DNA of 64,000 nucleotides from Vicia villosa (GCF_029867415.1 NC_081183.1:142057097-142121096), one strand, 5' to 3'. Positions 50,226 to 62,189 are shown, counted from the stretch's first letter. The notes: generated by a model not told the origin, from the letters alone. A program made the numbers and translations.

Positions 50226-52914
50226 TGTCATACCCCAAAATTTACCCGATATAATCCACATCTCCTAATTTATTAAGGGTGTTAAAAATTAAGAGCCATA
50301 GGGTTTAATATAGCTATTGTTAAACTCGACCTCTTATAAAATTCTCTTATAAATTGGTTTAAATAAAAATAAGGGTGTGAATAGTATTTTTTTGGATCTA
50401 AACAGTGGGCCCAATTGTTACAAAAATTCTATGATTTTTGGAGAAATCACTTGTGTTTTACTAACACTTGTTTTATTACTATTTAAATTTTATTATTAAT
50501 TTTTATTAATATTATGATTATTATTAGGGAGAATTAGGATTAATTAGGTTTTATTAGGTTTTATTAATTATATGTTATTAGGATTATTTTTAGGATAATG
50601 ATAGAATTAGTATTAATATTATAATTATTGATTAGTATTATTAATTAAATTTTAATAGAATTATCATCATTATTAGTTTAATTTTTATTATTTATCATTA
50701 TCATTTTTTATTATTTGATTTCTTTTTAGTTAAATAAAAAATAAATATACTATATTGGTATTTTAATGCTATTATGATTTTATTGTTACTATTAATTATT
50801 ATTATTATTAGGTTATTAAAAGAAAAAAAGAAATAAACCAAATTGGCCAAATTCTACAAGTTCACGTTTTCATGTGCAGGAGGAAAAGATTTGCAAGCTT
50901 CTCAATCTCCCTTCAAATCCAAATGGAATCTTTCCTAACCAACAATAAATCAAATCTGAAAATTAACCTAATCTAATCCTTCCTAACTGAATAACTAACC
51001 CTAACTATAAAATGGAGAAAAGATTATGAGATAAGGGGAGGGGAGTCGGCTGAAAAAAAGTTAACGCAAAACTTCAAGAAAGTGGAGTAAAAGTAATTTT
51101 CGGATAGAAGGATTGAGACGAATTCCAGAGCTACCAACGATCGAAACCCGTTCATTGGATGATTCTGGGGCTATATCAATCATCACGGCTAATCAACAGG
51201 TCCGGAAACGCGATCTTGGTGCCCACGGTTTGTGTTATCTTTGTTTGCATCGATTCCGCTAATTCTTGATTAGTTGTTACGGTTTGATTATATATATGAG
51301 TTCATGATGATGTTATAAATCTCTTGGCATAAGTTAATTGGAGTTTGGTTGCATATATAATGTTTCGCCATTGATGGGGTTTGGAAGCTTCAAATTGGGA
51401 TTTTCGGTTTGAGGAAATTGTAAGCCAAATCAATGAACCCAATGGATTTGCAAGGTTTTATATAGTTAATCTGATTTATTTTTGTGAAATTATTGACACT
51501 AATTTGCAGTTTTGTTCATGGCTATGCTATAGCTACGCTAAAGAAAACGTAAGTGAAAGCAAGTCTGTTTCTGAAAAACTGAACGAAGAAGAAGGCACTG
51601 CAGTCCGCGCTTCCTTTTTTAATTTCAATTCATGCGTTATTTTTCATACATAATAAAATGGGATTATTTTTTTAACATCAAACGGTTGCAGTGCCTTTGG
51701 TTTGTGTGTAATCTTGGAAGCGCAGGGACCTGGGTTCGATCCCAGCGTCCCACATATATTTTCCTTATTTTCTTTGGTAAAGTTTGCTTACGGATCCCAC
51801 GCGCACGCCTCCATACCCATACCATGCATCCTCAGATCTGGGCCATTGGACAGCCAGCAAACGAGATCAAACGTCCTTGTAGCGTAGGTGCACCATGGGT
51901 AGTCAAGATCTAGCCACATACAATAAAAACCAGGTTTTTCTTTATATTTATTTATTTGTTTTATTATTTAACTATATAGATTAATTATTATTTAGTTGTA
52001 TTTAATTTAATTAATTTTACAAAACTAGGATTAGGATAATATAATAAGGGTTAGCCTAATAATTAGGATTAGAATATTTTCCCGATCACTCGACTATGTC
52101 GATTAATTTATTTAATTATTTTTAATTACAAACATCACAAAAACCCTATAAAAGTTACTAAGTATTAGGATTTGCCCGATCCTACTGCCATTTGGCAAAA
52201 CATTAATTCTTGAATAAATCTCTCCTCGACCCGACTAAAGCTATTGGTCGCATTAGACGAGAGATAAAAGAATAAAACATGAAAAATATACAAAATCTAA
52301 AACACATTTAATTTGCTGCCCGCGACGATCAATCTATCGATCTGAGTAACCAGCAATGCCCCATTAATCCGTTAGCTATACTGATCAAATCTATTGATCA
52401 TCGCATCTAACGGTGACATATCAAATCAGGGTTGTACGCCCAAACAAACAGTCAAAAAACACTAAACCACGACACTACGGATTTTCATCCTTTTCAATCA
52501 GGCAATTCAAAATGCCTTTCAAATCACAATTTCCAAAACTACGATAGGCCATTCAAAAAGCCTTCAAACAACCATATCAAATCAAATTCAAATTCTAAGG
52601 CGTACAACCCTGTGCCCGAACTACGTTGACTCTGATCCTCCATAAGGAGGTACGTAGGCACTTGGTAACAAGGCGAGTCTCCCCCTAAAAATCTCAATTC
52701 AGTTTTAAATCTTAATTTTTGCCTTTCTATGTCATTAGCTATAAACCTTCATCTTTAAATGTCAGCCTTTAGGAAAGGGTTGAGGGTGCCTAATACCTTC
52801 CCTCAACCTGATTATAATAACTTACCCTGAATCTCATTACTGCGTAGGGTTTCCTATTCGCCCTTCAGAATAGGTGGCGACTCTAAACCTTCAATTTTAA
52901 GGCAGGTTGCTACA
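50226..52914 (+). repeat. 5' LTR of Ogre-like element
   Basis: TGTCATACCCCAAAATTTAC ... GGCAGGTTGCTACA, 2,689 bp. It contains a tRNA-T-arm-like hairpin (51725-51751) and near its end the GGGTGCCTAATACCTTCCCT / GGTGGCGACTC arrangement shared with other Tat-type LTRs. Short open frames within it are repeated exactly in the 3' LTR and have no recognisable product. Confidence 0.93.
51725..51751 (+). other. tRNA T-arm/B-box-like hairpin in LTR
   Basis: GGGAC-CTGGG-TTCGAT-CCCAG-C-GTCCC folds as 5+5 bp with one bulged C. GTTCGATCC fits the RNA polymerase III B-box consensus (GWTCRANNC). A good A box upstream was not found. It recurs at 60387-60413 in the 3' LTR. It could be a SINE or tRNA remnant captured by the LTR. 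Confidence 0.6.
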
Positions 52915-52916
52915 GC

Positions 52917-52934
52917 TGGCGACTCTGCTGGGGA
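52917..52934 (+). other. Ogre-type primer-binding site (tRNA-Arg)
   Basis: TGGCGACTCTGCTGGGGA starts 2 nt after the LTR end, matching the tRNA-Arg-complementary site known for Ogre elements. Confidence 0.9.
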
Positions 52935-53610
52935 TACACTCAATGGTGAATTATTATGCTCCTATAGGCTTTGGCAGGGTTTAGGGTTTGGCGAATTATT
53001 TTTAGGGTTTGGCCTAGTTTGCCAAAACTAGGGTTGTGAATTAGGATTTGGGTTTTTTTTCTCTTTATGCAAATATTTAATTTAATTAATTTATTTATTT
53101 ATTTACGGTTTTATTTACAGTAATTTTCTTTTACAGTAATTTTTAAATGTTTATTTAATTACTTATTTTACTGTATTTTTCTGGGATATATAAATTGCGT
53201 TAAACCTAAGCGTGGGAATTATAATAATGACCAGAGGGGAATTACATCGCCTACGAGTCTTATTATAATTCCACTCAGAGTGGGTTGAATATCCGGAAAG
53301 GTCTGATACGAGGCTTGACCTTGTTGAGGGCTGGACTTGGTATTTGGCTGATCTCTCTGGGAACCAACCCCTAAAACTCGAACCTCATGGATTAATGAGT
53401 TGTTCCAAAATCCAAAGAGACAAAAAGTCTCGGCGGCTACGAACGATCCCATGAGACCTTCTAGAACATTCCTATGGGAAAGGTAGACACCCTAAGCCGT
53501 TACGTCGAACCTATGAACCTAGGGCTTATGTGTTTACGTGCTTATTATATATGTGCAGTTTATATACTGCAAATGTCTTGCATGTCAATTTTGCAGGTAC
53601 CCCTACGCGT

Positions 53611-54256
53611 TCCCTAGCCCGCAGGGACTCTGTTTCTAAGACCATGTCCTTCCTACGAAGGACACCTCCATTTATGCACGTTGATTGGCCTCTCGATGGC
53701 CATGAGACCTAGTGACTGTCATGAACGGTCACTCCATGCTTGCATCTATGCACCCCCTAGCCTGTAGGGACTTTCCTTTTTACATATTTGTATTTTACAA
53801 CTACGTGTCCTTTCCACGAAGGACATCTTCATTTACGCACGTCGATTGGCCTCTCGATGGCCATGCGATCCAGTGACTACTTTGAACGGTCACCCTGTGC
53901 TTACATCTACGCGTTCCCTAGCCTGTAGGGATTATATTTTTAAAAAAAACACATCCTTCATACGAAGGACAACTTCATTAGCATGCGTTCGATTGGCCTC
54001 TCGATGGCTATGAGATCTAGTGACTGTCTTGAACGGTCACTCCATGTTTGTTTCCGTGCACCCTCTAACTTGTAGGGTTTGGATTTCCATCTATACATCT
54101 TTCATCCCTAGCCTGTAGGGATTTCCCTTCATCTGATATCGTCCTTAGATAGGTTGTGTTCCGCATAGAGAACCTTCCCACGAGGGACAACTTCATTGGT
54201 ACACGTTGAACGGCCTCTCGATGGCCATGAGACTCGATGACTGTCTTCAGCGGTCA
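53611..54256 (+). repeat. four tandem copies of a four-hairpin module
   Basis: The unit is about 150-215 bp, seen four times in the 5' part of the interior. Each copy holds, in order, H1 (CCCTA gcctg TAGGG; 53611, 53755, 53916, 54105), H2 (GTCCTTC ctac GAAGGAC; 53646, 53806, 53954, 54176), H3 (TGGCC tctcgat GGCCA; 53686, 53847, 53993, 54212) and H4 (AGTGAC ~11 nt GTCACT; 53711, 53873, 54019, 54238). The hairpins persist despite changes between copies. Confidence 0.85.
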
Positions 54257-54259
54257 CCA

Positions 54260-56520
54260 GCCGCTACCTTCTGCATACTCTCGAATCTAAGGGGATTTCC
54301 ATTGGCGTGTCATAACATCTGTCTTGCAAGGATTTCACTAGGGTCTAATGTCGCCTCTAAGGCTATTCCTAGGATTACATGTTACACATCTGCATTGTAT
54401 ACACGGAGTATAGTACAAGGAGTCTCTCGCATACGCATGCGTTTGCATTTTCATGCATTCATACATTTTCATATCCATCTCCGCCTGCATCCACACTTCT
54501 CGTGCTAGCCGATTTCCCGAGACTCATGGAGGAAAATCAAAGGATCGTAGACTATGGAGAAAGGAGGACAAATTGTCGAGAACGAACTCGGTCTCACAAG
54601 GAGGAAAAAGGATGCCTTTCGTCATGCCACGTGTCCATGCCTTTTCGCAACAAGATTATAAATGCAACCAAGGTTATCGTCAAGCAAGGATTAGTTCAAC
54701 AAAGAAGTTCCTCATAGATACACTCAAGATGTATCTAGTCAAAAAGAGGTTCATCTCAGAACATATCAAATTTACAAGGACGCTCTACGATAACCTGGAG
54801 GCAAGGGTCAGTCCAACTGGGGCAATATCCTGAACAAAGATGCCTATCTACAATGGGGAAAAGCGACGTATGTTAACCCCCCATCAAGGGTCAAAAAGGG
54901 TCATAAGTGTTCTTTGTCAATTTACAAACGCTGAAGGTTGCGAATGGTGTGATACTATCCTTTAGAAAAAGCAAAAGAGGTTCAGTCAAAGGAAGCTCAT
55001 GAAGTTCCGATACGACGAAAACCCACCGCTAACAAATTTATTCCCGACAGATTCGACATGCCCAAGGAAAATTCGAGGTTGCCCTCACTTCTACAAGTCT
55101 AAAGAACTAAGGAGTGAAACAAGGTCAGTGGATCTACAAAGGAGATTATCCCTAGGATCACTAGGTGTTTATCATGCTCGGAATTTCGACCCCGGCGATC
55201 GCTTAGTGTTACTCAAGAAGTTGTACCTTCGGATTAGCAATTCTAATAGGATGACCATGCAGGTTTTGGAGTCAATTCATTTTCTCACTACTACGACTTT
55301 CCAGTCGCACACTTCTATTTTTAGGATTATTAACAAACTTAAGGGAGAATGACGAATACAAATAACTAAGTCTAGCTAAACATATGCTTTCAAGGTAAGA
55401 CCGAGCCGAGGATGTACAGGCATTGTTTCATTTCCCAAACAGTGGAGATATAAGGATGTTAATCCCTCGTTACCCCCTCGAGCCAGGAGTTGGAGTTTTG
55501 TTTCTACTGCTAAAAAAAACCTTGATTTTAACCAGGGGCAGGGTAGATGTCAACTAATTCAATGATGTATTTTGGTTGCCAAGAGAATCAGTCCATCCAA
55601 GCATAAGGTTCAAGCGTATCTTCTTCCTCGCATTCATCCAAGATTGAGGAAGCAATGGAGATAACATTCACAAACATCTTCTTCCTCAATACATCATTCA
55701 GGATCGAGGAAGTATCAAAGTCGAAGCTTGCAAATCAAAGTCGACATGGCAGTCACAATATTCAATATCCAAGGATCAATCTCAAAAGGAGTATTCAAAA
55801 GAAAAAGAAAAAAAGCGCCCGCTAAGTCAAAAATTCCATGAATAAAAAAAACGACTTAGGCAAAATTTAGGGCATCCCGATGGATCAAATTCAAAAGAAT
55901 TGGTTCATGCAAAAATAAGGGATAAAAACAAAGGCTAAATACAATGGATAATCTGGTGACTGCTAAATCATCAAAGCTTCGCATCCATGCTTGGATCTTC
56001 ATAATATTTTCATCAATGCTTGGACCTCTACTAAGGCTTCTGCTCAACATCGAAACTGAAACGATTCTCTTGCAAACAAAGCACATCCATTGGATTAGTA
56101 GAATTTTTAGGATCTGGAGAACATCAAGGAGAAAGGGGTGGGATAAATAAAATTTTGAGCCTTATATCCATTGCTTCTTAAAACATGAACCAGGCCAAGT
56201 TACAACATTTAAAAGTCCTAATTGAGGCAAGGTTAACCATGAAAGCATGTTAAGCAGGATTTGTTATACTGACTCCTATGTTTGTTAAAACTACTTCTAA
56301 TCACTATGCTTCTTCAAGCATTCTTTTCAAAACCATCCAGTCCTAATTCATAACGGACTTCGATTTCAAAACTTGCATACGCATTCCATTGGAGCTACTT
56401 CTCAAAAAGTACAACACCATCTACGAGTATACACTTAGCATCGAGGAAATCTCGAAATGGGCTAATCAAAGGTGATCATTTCTAATAAAGACCCTGGAGT
56501 CGGGGGAACCACATCTAGGG
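54260..56520 (+). other. non-coding interior of Ogre-like element, middle
   Basis: No retrotransposon protein motif could be found in any frame. Short frames around 54379-54833 and 54999-55352 have no family resemblance I can name. The sequence is of mixed composition without evident long repeats. A direct CTTCTTCCTC...ATTCA.GATTGAGGAAG pair lies near 55619 and 55678. Confidence 0.5.
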
Positions 56521-56533
56521 GGTTCTCCTAAAC

Positions 56534-56821
56534 AGGGGCAAAAATTTCAAGGAGCACAGGGGCATACAATCGAACATCCTATCAACTAGGGGCAGTCTTC
56601 CTAAGGTTCAATCGACTTGGGGCACATCTCAAAGCAATCTCAAACAGGGGCATGTCAGACATGGGAAGAATTCAAATTCAAAGGATAGAACACTATGGAT
56701 AACCTTCCATGACCTGGAGATCAGGGGCACACCCTTCAATCTAAACATCGAAGCATATGACAAGGCTATTCCCTGGGGCACTTCCTTCATAAGCATCTTT
56801 CTCCATGAAAATACTGGGGCA
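56534..56821 (+). repeat. cluster of eight WGGGGCA boxes resembling the PPT
   Basis: AGGGGCA or TGGGGCA at 56534, 56558, 56588, 56618, 56646, 56723, 56774 and 56815. Single further copies lie at 55534 and 57519, and in the real PPT at 58880-58886. Spacing is irregular (24-77 bp). Confidence 0.7.
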
Positions 56822-57189
56822 ATGGATATCAAATCCGCAAGACACACAACAAAAGGAAAAAGGCGTTCTCGCACTTTACAACATCGAACAAATTCTTTCT
56901 CCTAACTACGATCTTCCGAGCTCAAACAAGACAGGTATTGGGAAATCGCGCTAGCATCACACCCCATCCTAGCAAACAGACCTGCAACTCCAGCGAACTA
57001 TATACGCTTTGGTTATTAATAACCTACCGTTGGAGAATCACACAAATACATACAAATCACGCATTACATACATTGGTTGATACATTACACCGTAACTCTT
57101 TATGTGTTCTTCTGCAAGACAAACATTCACATCCATTCAAAAGACCTCTTTCGGGTAATCTTACAGAAGACATTACTTCGTTCCACTCA

Positions 57190-57560
57190 TTACGTCAACC
57201 AAGCATACGCATATGCATAAGCATACATAAACATTACAAAGCCAGCATAAGCATAGTCAGGGTATAGGTGCAAGCATGGAATAAACAAGTTCAAAGGGTT
57301 TGAGGAGATAAAACCATGAGATTGCATCAGCATTAGCATACATGCATACGCATTAGCATGAGCATATACATATCACAAAAGCCCAATTTTTTTTGGCAAT
57401 CCAAACCATTACAAAGTCAAGTTCCCGTCTGGTAGTCAGTCCTCGTCTGACCGTTTCATCAGTATACATACAACATATACATGTGTAAGCATTCACACAT
57501 ACGCATTATACAAACAACAGGGGCATGTGCATAACGCATAAGCATGATGCATACGCATTC
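57190..57560 (+). repeat. GCATA(C/A)GCAT-rich stretch
   Basis: Numerous irregular GCATACGCAT, GCATAAGCAT and GCATTAGCAT motifs, with more of the same type near 54425-54470 and 58530-58640. No tandem period is fixed. Confidence 0.6.
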
Positions 57561-57580
57561 ACAAAACAAAATTCTACATA

Positions 57581-57970
57581 GGTAAATTTCGCGATAACAC
57601 TCGCGGATAACCCTATTGGTGGTACAGGTAAATTCTGCGATAACACTCGCAGATAACCCTGATAACATAGGTAAATTTCGCGACAACACTCGCGGATAAC
57701 CCTATTGGTGGTACAGGTAAATTCTGCGATAACACTTGCAGATAACCCTGATAACATAGGTAGATTTCGCGACAACACTCGCGAATAACCCTATTGGCGG
57801 TACAGGTAAATTCTGCGACAACACTCGCAGATAACCCTGGTGACATAGGTAAATTTCGCGACAACACTCGCGAATAACCCTATTGGTGGTACAGGTAAAT
57901 TCTGCGATAACACTCGCAGATAACCCTGGTGAAACAGGTAAATTCTGCGATAATATTCGCCGATAACCCT
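57581..57970 (+). repeat. 89-bp higher-order tandem repeat of two hairpin units
   Basis: Period 89 bp: GGTAAATTTCG (GGTAGATTTCG in copy three) begins at 57581, 57670, 57759 and 57848. Each period has a 48-bp unit with a TTCGCG ataacact CGCGRA hairpin and a 41-bp unit with a TCTGCG ataacact CGCAGA hairpin. The two hairpins share the 8-nt loop but use different complementary stems. Confidence 0.92.
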
Positions 57971-57985
57971 GTCGGTGCAGGTGAA

Positions 57986-58276
57986 CTTGCTAGAATTATA
58001 GCAAGCAATCCTATTGGGGTCCAAACTGCGATGTAACTTGCCAGAACTATGGTAAGTGAGAGGTACAAACTGCGATGTAACTTGCCAGAACTATGGTAAG
58101 TGAGAAGTTCACAAACTGCGAGTAGCTTACCAGCACTATGGTAAGTGAGAAGTTCACAAACTGCGAGTAGCTTACCAGCACTATGGTAAGTGAGAAGTTC
58201 ACAAACTGCGATTAACTTACTAGCACTATAGTAAGTGGGGGTTCACAAACTGCGGAAGCTTGCTGACCATAGCAAG
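57986..58276 (+). repeat. 45-bp tandem repeat of CTTRCY hairpins
   Basis: Hairpins at 57986-58005, 58037-58056, 58081-58100, 58126-58145, 58171-58190, 58216-58235 and 58259-58276. The three central steps have period 45. Each has a 6-bp stem and an 8-nt loop (6 nt in the last), and stem changes on one arm are matched on the other. The array lies about 610 bp upstream of the PPT. Confidence 0.92.
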
Positions 58277-58888
58277 CCAATTACACAACCAACAGAAGGT
58301 CCTCGCTATTCCTTTTCAGGAACCTTTCCACGAAGTCTTCTTCAAGACGTATTCCATCCTTTCTAGGAGCTTTTCCAAGAACACAAGGTTTTTCAAATGA
58401 TTCCTCAACTGGGTTTATCACGTTAGTCCCTCGGCAGTGATCTTCTCCGTCAACAACAATCAGAGGTATTATTTTTCTTTTCAGAATTACTAACACACTT
58501 CGATTTACATAAACTAACAATCATGCATCATTCAACTAACATACCTCATTCATACATAATGCATATACATACATCGCCCTCATTTATTTTGAGAAGCTCA
58601 CTGCATCATGCATCGCATGCATCATAACATTGCATAAAATTCAGGTTGCCTTTTTAGGCCTTACTACAATCAAAGCGAGTGGTTCCTTTCGAAAGCATCT
58701 GCTTCACATCCTAAAAAGGAGGGGTATTTACCTTGGGTGGCATCTGTAAGCCCATCTCCCACAAAACTTCTTCCAAACAAGTGCAAATTTCGGGGCATTC
58801 GATATTCAATCCTCTTCTACCTTTAGATCACGATAGGCAGACGTGCCTATCTGCCTCTTCAGGTTTAAGAAGATTGAATAGGGGCAGC
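58277..58888 (+). other. 3' end of the interior and polypurine tract
   Basis: Unique non-coding sequence ending in the PPT GAATAGGGGCAGC (58876-58888) directly before the 3' LTR. No gene seen. Confidence 0.7.
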
Positions 58889-61576
58889 TGTCATACCCCA
58901 AAATTTACCCGATATAATCCACATCTCCTAATTTATTAAGGGTGTTAAAATTAAGAGCCATAGGGTTTAATATAGCTATTGTTAAACTCGACCTCTTATA
59001 AAATTCTCTTATAAATTGGTTTAAATAAAAATAAGGGTGTGAATAGTATTTTTTTGGATCTAAACAGTGGGCCCAATTGTTACAAAAATTCTATGATTTT
59101 TGGAGAAATCACTTGTGTTTTACTAACACTTGTTTTATTACTATTTAAATTTTATTATTAATTTTTATTAATATTATGATTATTATTAGGGAGAATTAGG
59201 ATTAATTAGGTTTTATTAGGTTTTATTAATTATATGTTATTAGGATTATTTTTAGGATAATGATAGAATTAGTATTAATATTATAATTATTGATTAGTAT
59301 TATTATTTAAATTTTAATAGAATTATCATCATTATTAGTTTAATTTTTATTATTTATCATTATCATTTTTTATTATTTGATTTCTTTTTAGTTAAATAAA
59401 AAATAAATATACTATATTGGTATTTTAATGCTATTATGATTTTATTGTTACTATTAATTATTATTATTATTAGGTTATTAAAAGAAAAAAAGAAATAAAC
59501 CAAATTGGCCAAATTCTACAAGTTCACGTTTTCATGTGCAGGAGGAAAAGATTTGCAAGCTTCTCAATCTCCCTTCAAATCCAAATGGAATCTTTCCTAA
59601 CCAACAATAAATCAAATCTGAAAATTAACCTAATCTAATCCTTCCTAACTGAATAACTAACCCTAACTATAAAATGGAGAAAAGATTATGAGATAAGGGG
59701 AGGGGAGTCGGCTGAAAAAAAGTTAACGCAAAACTTCAAGAAAGTGGAGTAAAAGTAATTTTCGGATAGAAGGATTGAGACGAATTCCAGAGCTACCAAC
59801 GATCGAAACACGTTCATTGGATGATTCTGGGGCTATATCAATCATCACGGCTAATCAACAGGTCCGGAAACGCGATCTTGGTGCCCACGGTTTGTGTTAT
59901 CTTTGTTTGCATCGATTCCGCTAATTCTTGATTAGTTGTTACGGTTTGATTATATATATGAGTTCATGATGATGTTATAAATCTCTTGGCATAAGTTAAT
60001 TGGAGTTTGGTTGCATATATAATGTTTCGCCATTGATGGGGTTTGGAAGCTTCAAATTGGGATTTTCGGTTTGAGGAAATTGTAAGCCAAATCAATGAAC
60101 CCAATGGATTTGCAAGGTTTTATATAGTTAATCTGATTTATTTTTGTGAAATTATTGACACTAATTTGCAGTTTTGTTCATGGCTATGCTATAGCTACGC
60201 TAAAGAAAACGTAAGTGAAAGCAAGTCTGTTTCTGAAAAACTGAACGAAGAAGAAGGCACTGCAGTCCGCGCTTCCTTTTTTAATTTCAATTCATGCGTT
60301 ATTTTTCATACATAATAAAATGGGATTATTTTTTTAACATCAAACGGTTGCAGTGCCTTTGGTTTGTGTGTAATCTTGGAAGCGCAGGGACCTGGGTTCG
60401 ATCCCAGCGTCCCACATATATTTTCCTTATTTTCTTTGGTAAAGTTTGCTTACGGATCCCACGCGCACGCCTCCATACCCATACCATGCATCCTCAGATC
60501 TGGGCCATTGGACAGCCAGCAAACGAGATCAAACGTCCTTGTAGCGTAGGTGCACCATGGGTAGTCAAGATCTAGCCACATACAATAAAAACCAGGTTTT
60601 TCTTTATATTTATTTATTTGTTTTATTATTTAACTATATAGATTAATTATTATTTAGTTGTATTTAATTTAATTAATTTTACAAAACTAGGATTAGGATA
60701 ATATAATAAGGGTTAGCCTAATAATTAGGATTAGAATATTTTCCCGATCACTCGACTATGTCGATTAATTTATTTAATTATTTTTAATTACAAACATCAC
60801 AAAAACCCTATAAAAGTTACTAAGTATTAGGATTTGCCCGATCCTACTGCCATTTGGCAAAACATTAATTCTTGAATAAATCTCTCCTCGACCCGACTAA
60901 AGCTATTGGTCGCATTAGACGAGAGATAAAAGAATAAAACATGAAAAATATACAAAATCTAAAACACATTTAATTTGTTGCCCGCGACGATCAATCTATC
61001 GATCTGAGTAACCAGCAATGCCCCATTAATCCGTTAGCTATACTGATCAAATCTATTGATCATCGCATCTAACGGTGACATATCAAATCAGGGTTGTACG
61101 CCCAAACAAACAGTCAAAAAACACTAAACCACGACACTACGGATTTTCATCCTTTTCAATCAGGCAATTCAAAATGCCTTTCAAATCACAATTTCCAAAA
61201 CTACGATAGGCCATTCAAAAAGCCTTCAAACAACCATATCAAATCAAATTCAAATTCTAAGGCGTACAACCCTGTGCCCGAACTACGTTGACTCTGATCC
61301 TCCATAAGGAGGTACGTAGGCACTTGGTAACAAGGCGAGTCTCCCCCTAAAAATCTCAATTCAGTTTTAAATCTTAATTTTTGCCTTTCTATGTCATTAG
61401 CTATAAACCTTCATCTTTAAATGTCAGCCTTTAGGAAAGGGTTGAGGGTGCCTAATACCTTCCCTCAACCTGATTATAATAACTTACCCTGAATCTCATT
61501 ACTGCGTAGGGTTTCCTATTCGCCCTTCAGAATAGGTGGCGACTCTAAACCTTCAATTTTAAGGCAGGTTGCTACA
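58889..61576 (+). repeat. 3' LTR of Ogre-like element
   Basis: 2,688 bp, matching the 5' LTR throughout. Differences noted by eye: one A fewer in TGTTAAAA near 58948, T for A near 59308 (TATTATTTAAATT), A for C near 59810 (CGAAACACG), and T for C near 60978 (TTTGTTGCC). Confidence 0.93.
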
Positions 61577-61668
61577 CTATCAACATCCTAGATCCAATGA
61601 TATTAATGAAGTGGAGGAAGTAGGAAGCCAAAACAAGCATAAAAAAGGCAAAAAAACACATTCTGCCA

Positions 61669-61783
61669 GCAGGAAATCGATTTACCTCTGTAGGAAATCG
61701 ATTTCCTGAGTCCAGAGTTCAAATTTTTGAAAAAAAATAAGGTGGAAATCGATTTCCTACAGAGGGAAATCGATTTCCTGCAC
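61669..61783. repeat. inverted pair of GGAAATCGATTTCC doublets
   Basis: Two AATCGATT-centred palindromes separated by CCTCTGTA (61669-61708) are mirrored by the reverse-complement doublet at 61743-61783, giving a 40-bp-arm imperfect inverted repeat with a loop of about 34 nt. Located in the solo LTR. Confidence 0.85.
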
Positions 61784-62189
61784 GCAGCATTCAAAAAATC
61801 AGCATTAGGAGGCATAAAACTTGACTTAAGCAAACATACAAACACCTTATGATCACATATCCATTGGAGCACGAATTTTCCATCAAATCACCATCAAATA
61901 GCACCAATATAGCATCAAAGATGCATTGAACACAAGCAACAAAGATCTACATCTTAGGATTGAGAAATTTACCAATTCTTGAACTAAAGTGTTGAAGTAG
62001 CTTCAAGAACAAGCACAAAGTGTAGATCCTTCGAGTATGGAGATGAACAATCAAAGAGAAGAGAGAAATGTAGGAGGCTTAGTTCAAAATTAGCAAGATT
62101 CAAGGTGAATCTCACTAATTCTTTGAAGATGAACTTTGGGTGAGGGTTTTGGAAAGGGTGAGAAATGAATTTGCAAGCAATTTTTTGGC

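Larger units (their letters stand above)
50226..61576 (+). mobile_element. complete, young, non-coding Ogre-like LTR element
   Basis: Total length is 11,351 bp, with LTRs at 50226-52914 and 58889-61576 and target duplication CTATC on both sides (50221-50225, 61577-61581). The PBS TGGCGACTCTGCTGGGGA follows the 5' LTR (tRNA-Arg type, characteristic of Ogre). The PPT GAATAGGGGCAGC precedes the 3' LTR. By eye the LTRs differ at only about four positions, so insertion is recent. The 5,974-bp interior shows no gag, protease, RT, RNase H or integrase motif and no long ATG-initiated frame. It is therefore a large non-autonomous derivative that must borrow proteins from autonomous Ogre elements. Confidence 0.93.

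Noticed and set aside
51700..51760. Functional tRNA gene
   Set aside because: Only the T-arm/B-box part is recognisable; no complete cloverleaf or clear A box.
51381..51913. 90- and 93-codon frames repeated exactly at 60043-60575
   Set aside because: Identical because they lie in the two near-identical LTRs; no domain and overlapping frames, so duplication is not evidence of coding.
57459..58068. Several overlapping minus-strand frames with repeated peptides
   Set aside because: Translation of the 89-bp hairpin array; the period is not a multiple of three across units and no protein family fits.
57581..58276. CRISPR-like array
   Set aside because: Repeats and spacers are not distinct, units are contiguous and diverged, and the host is a plant nuclear genome.
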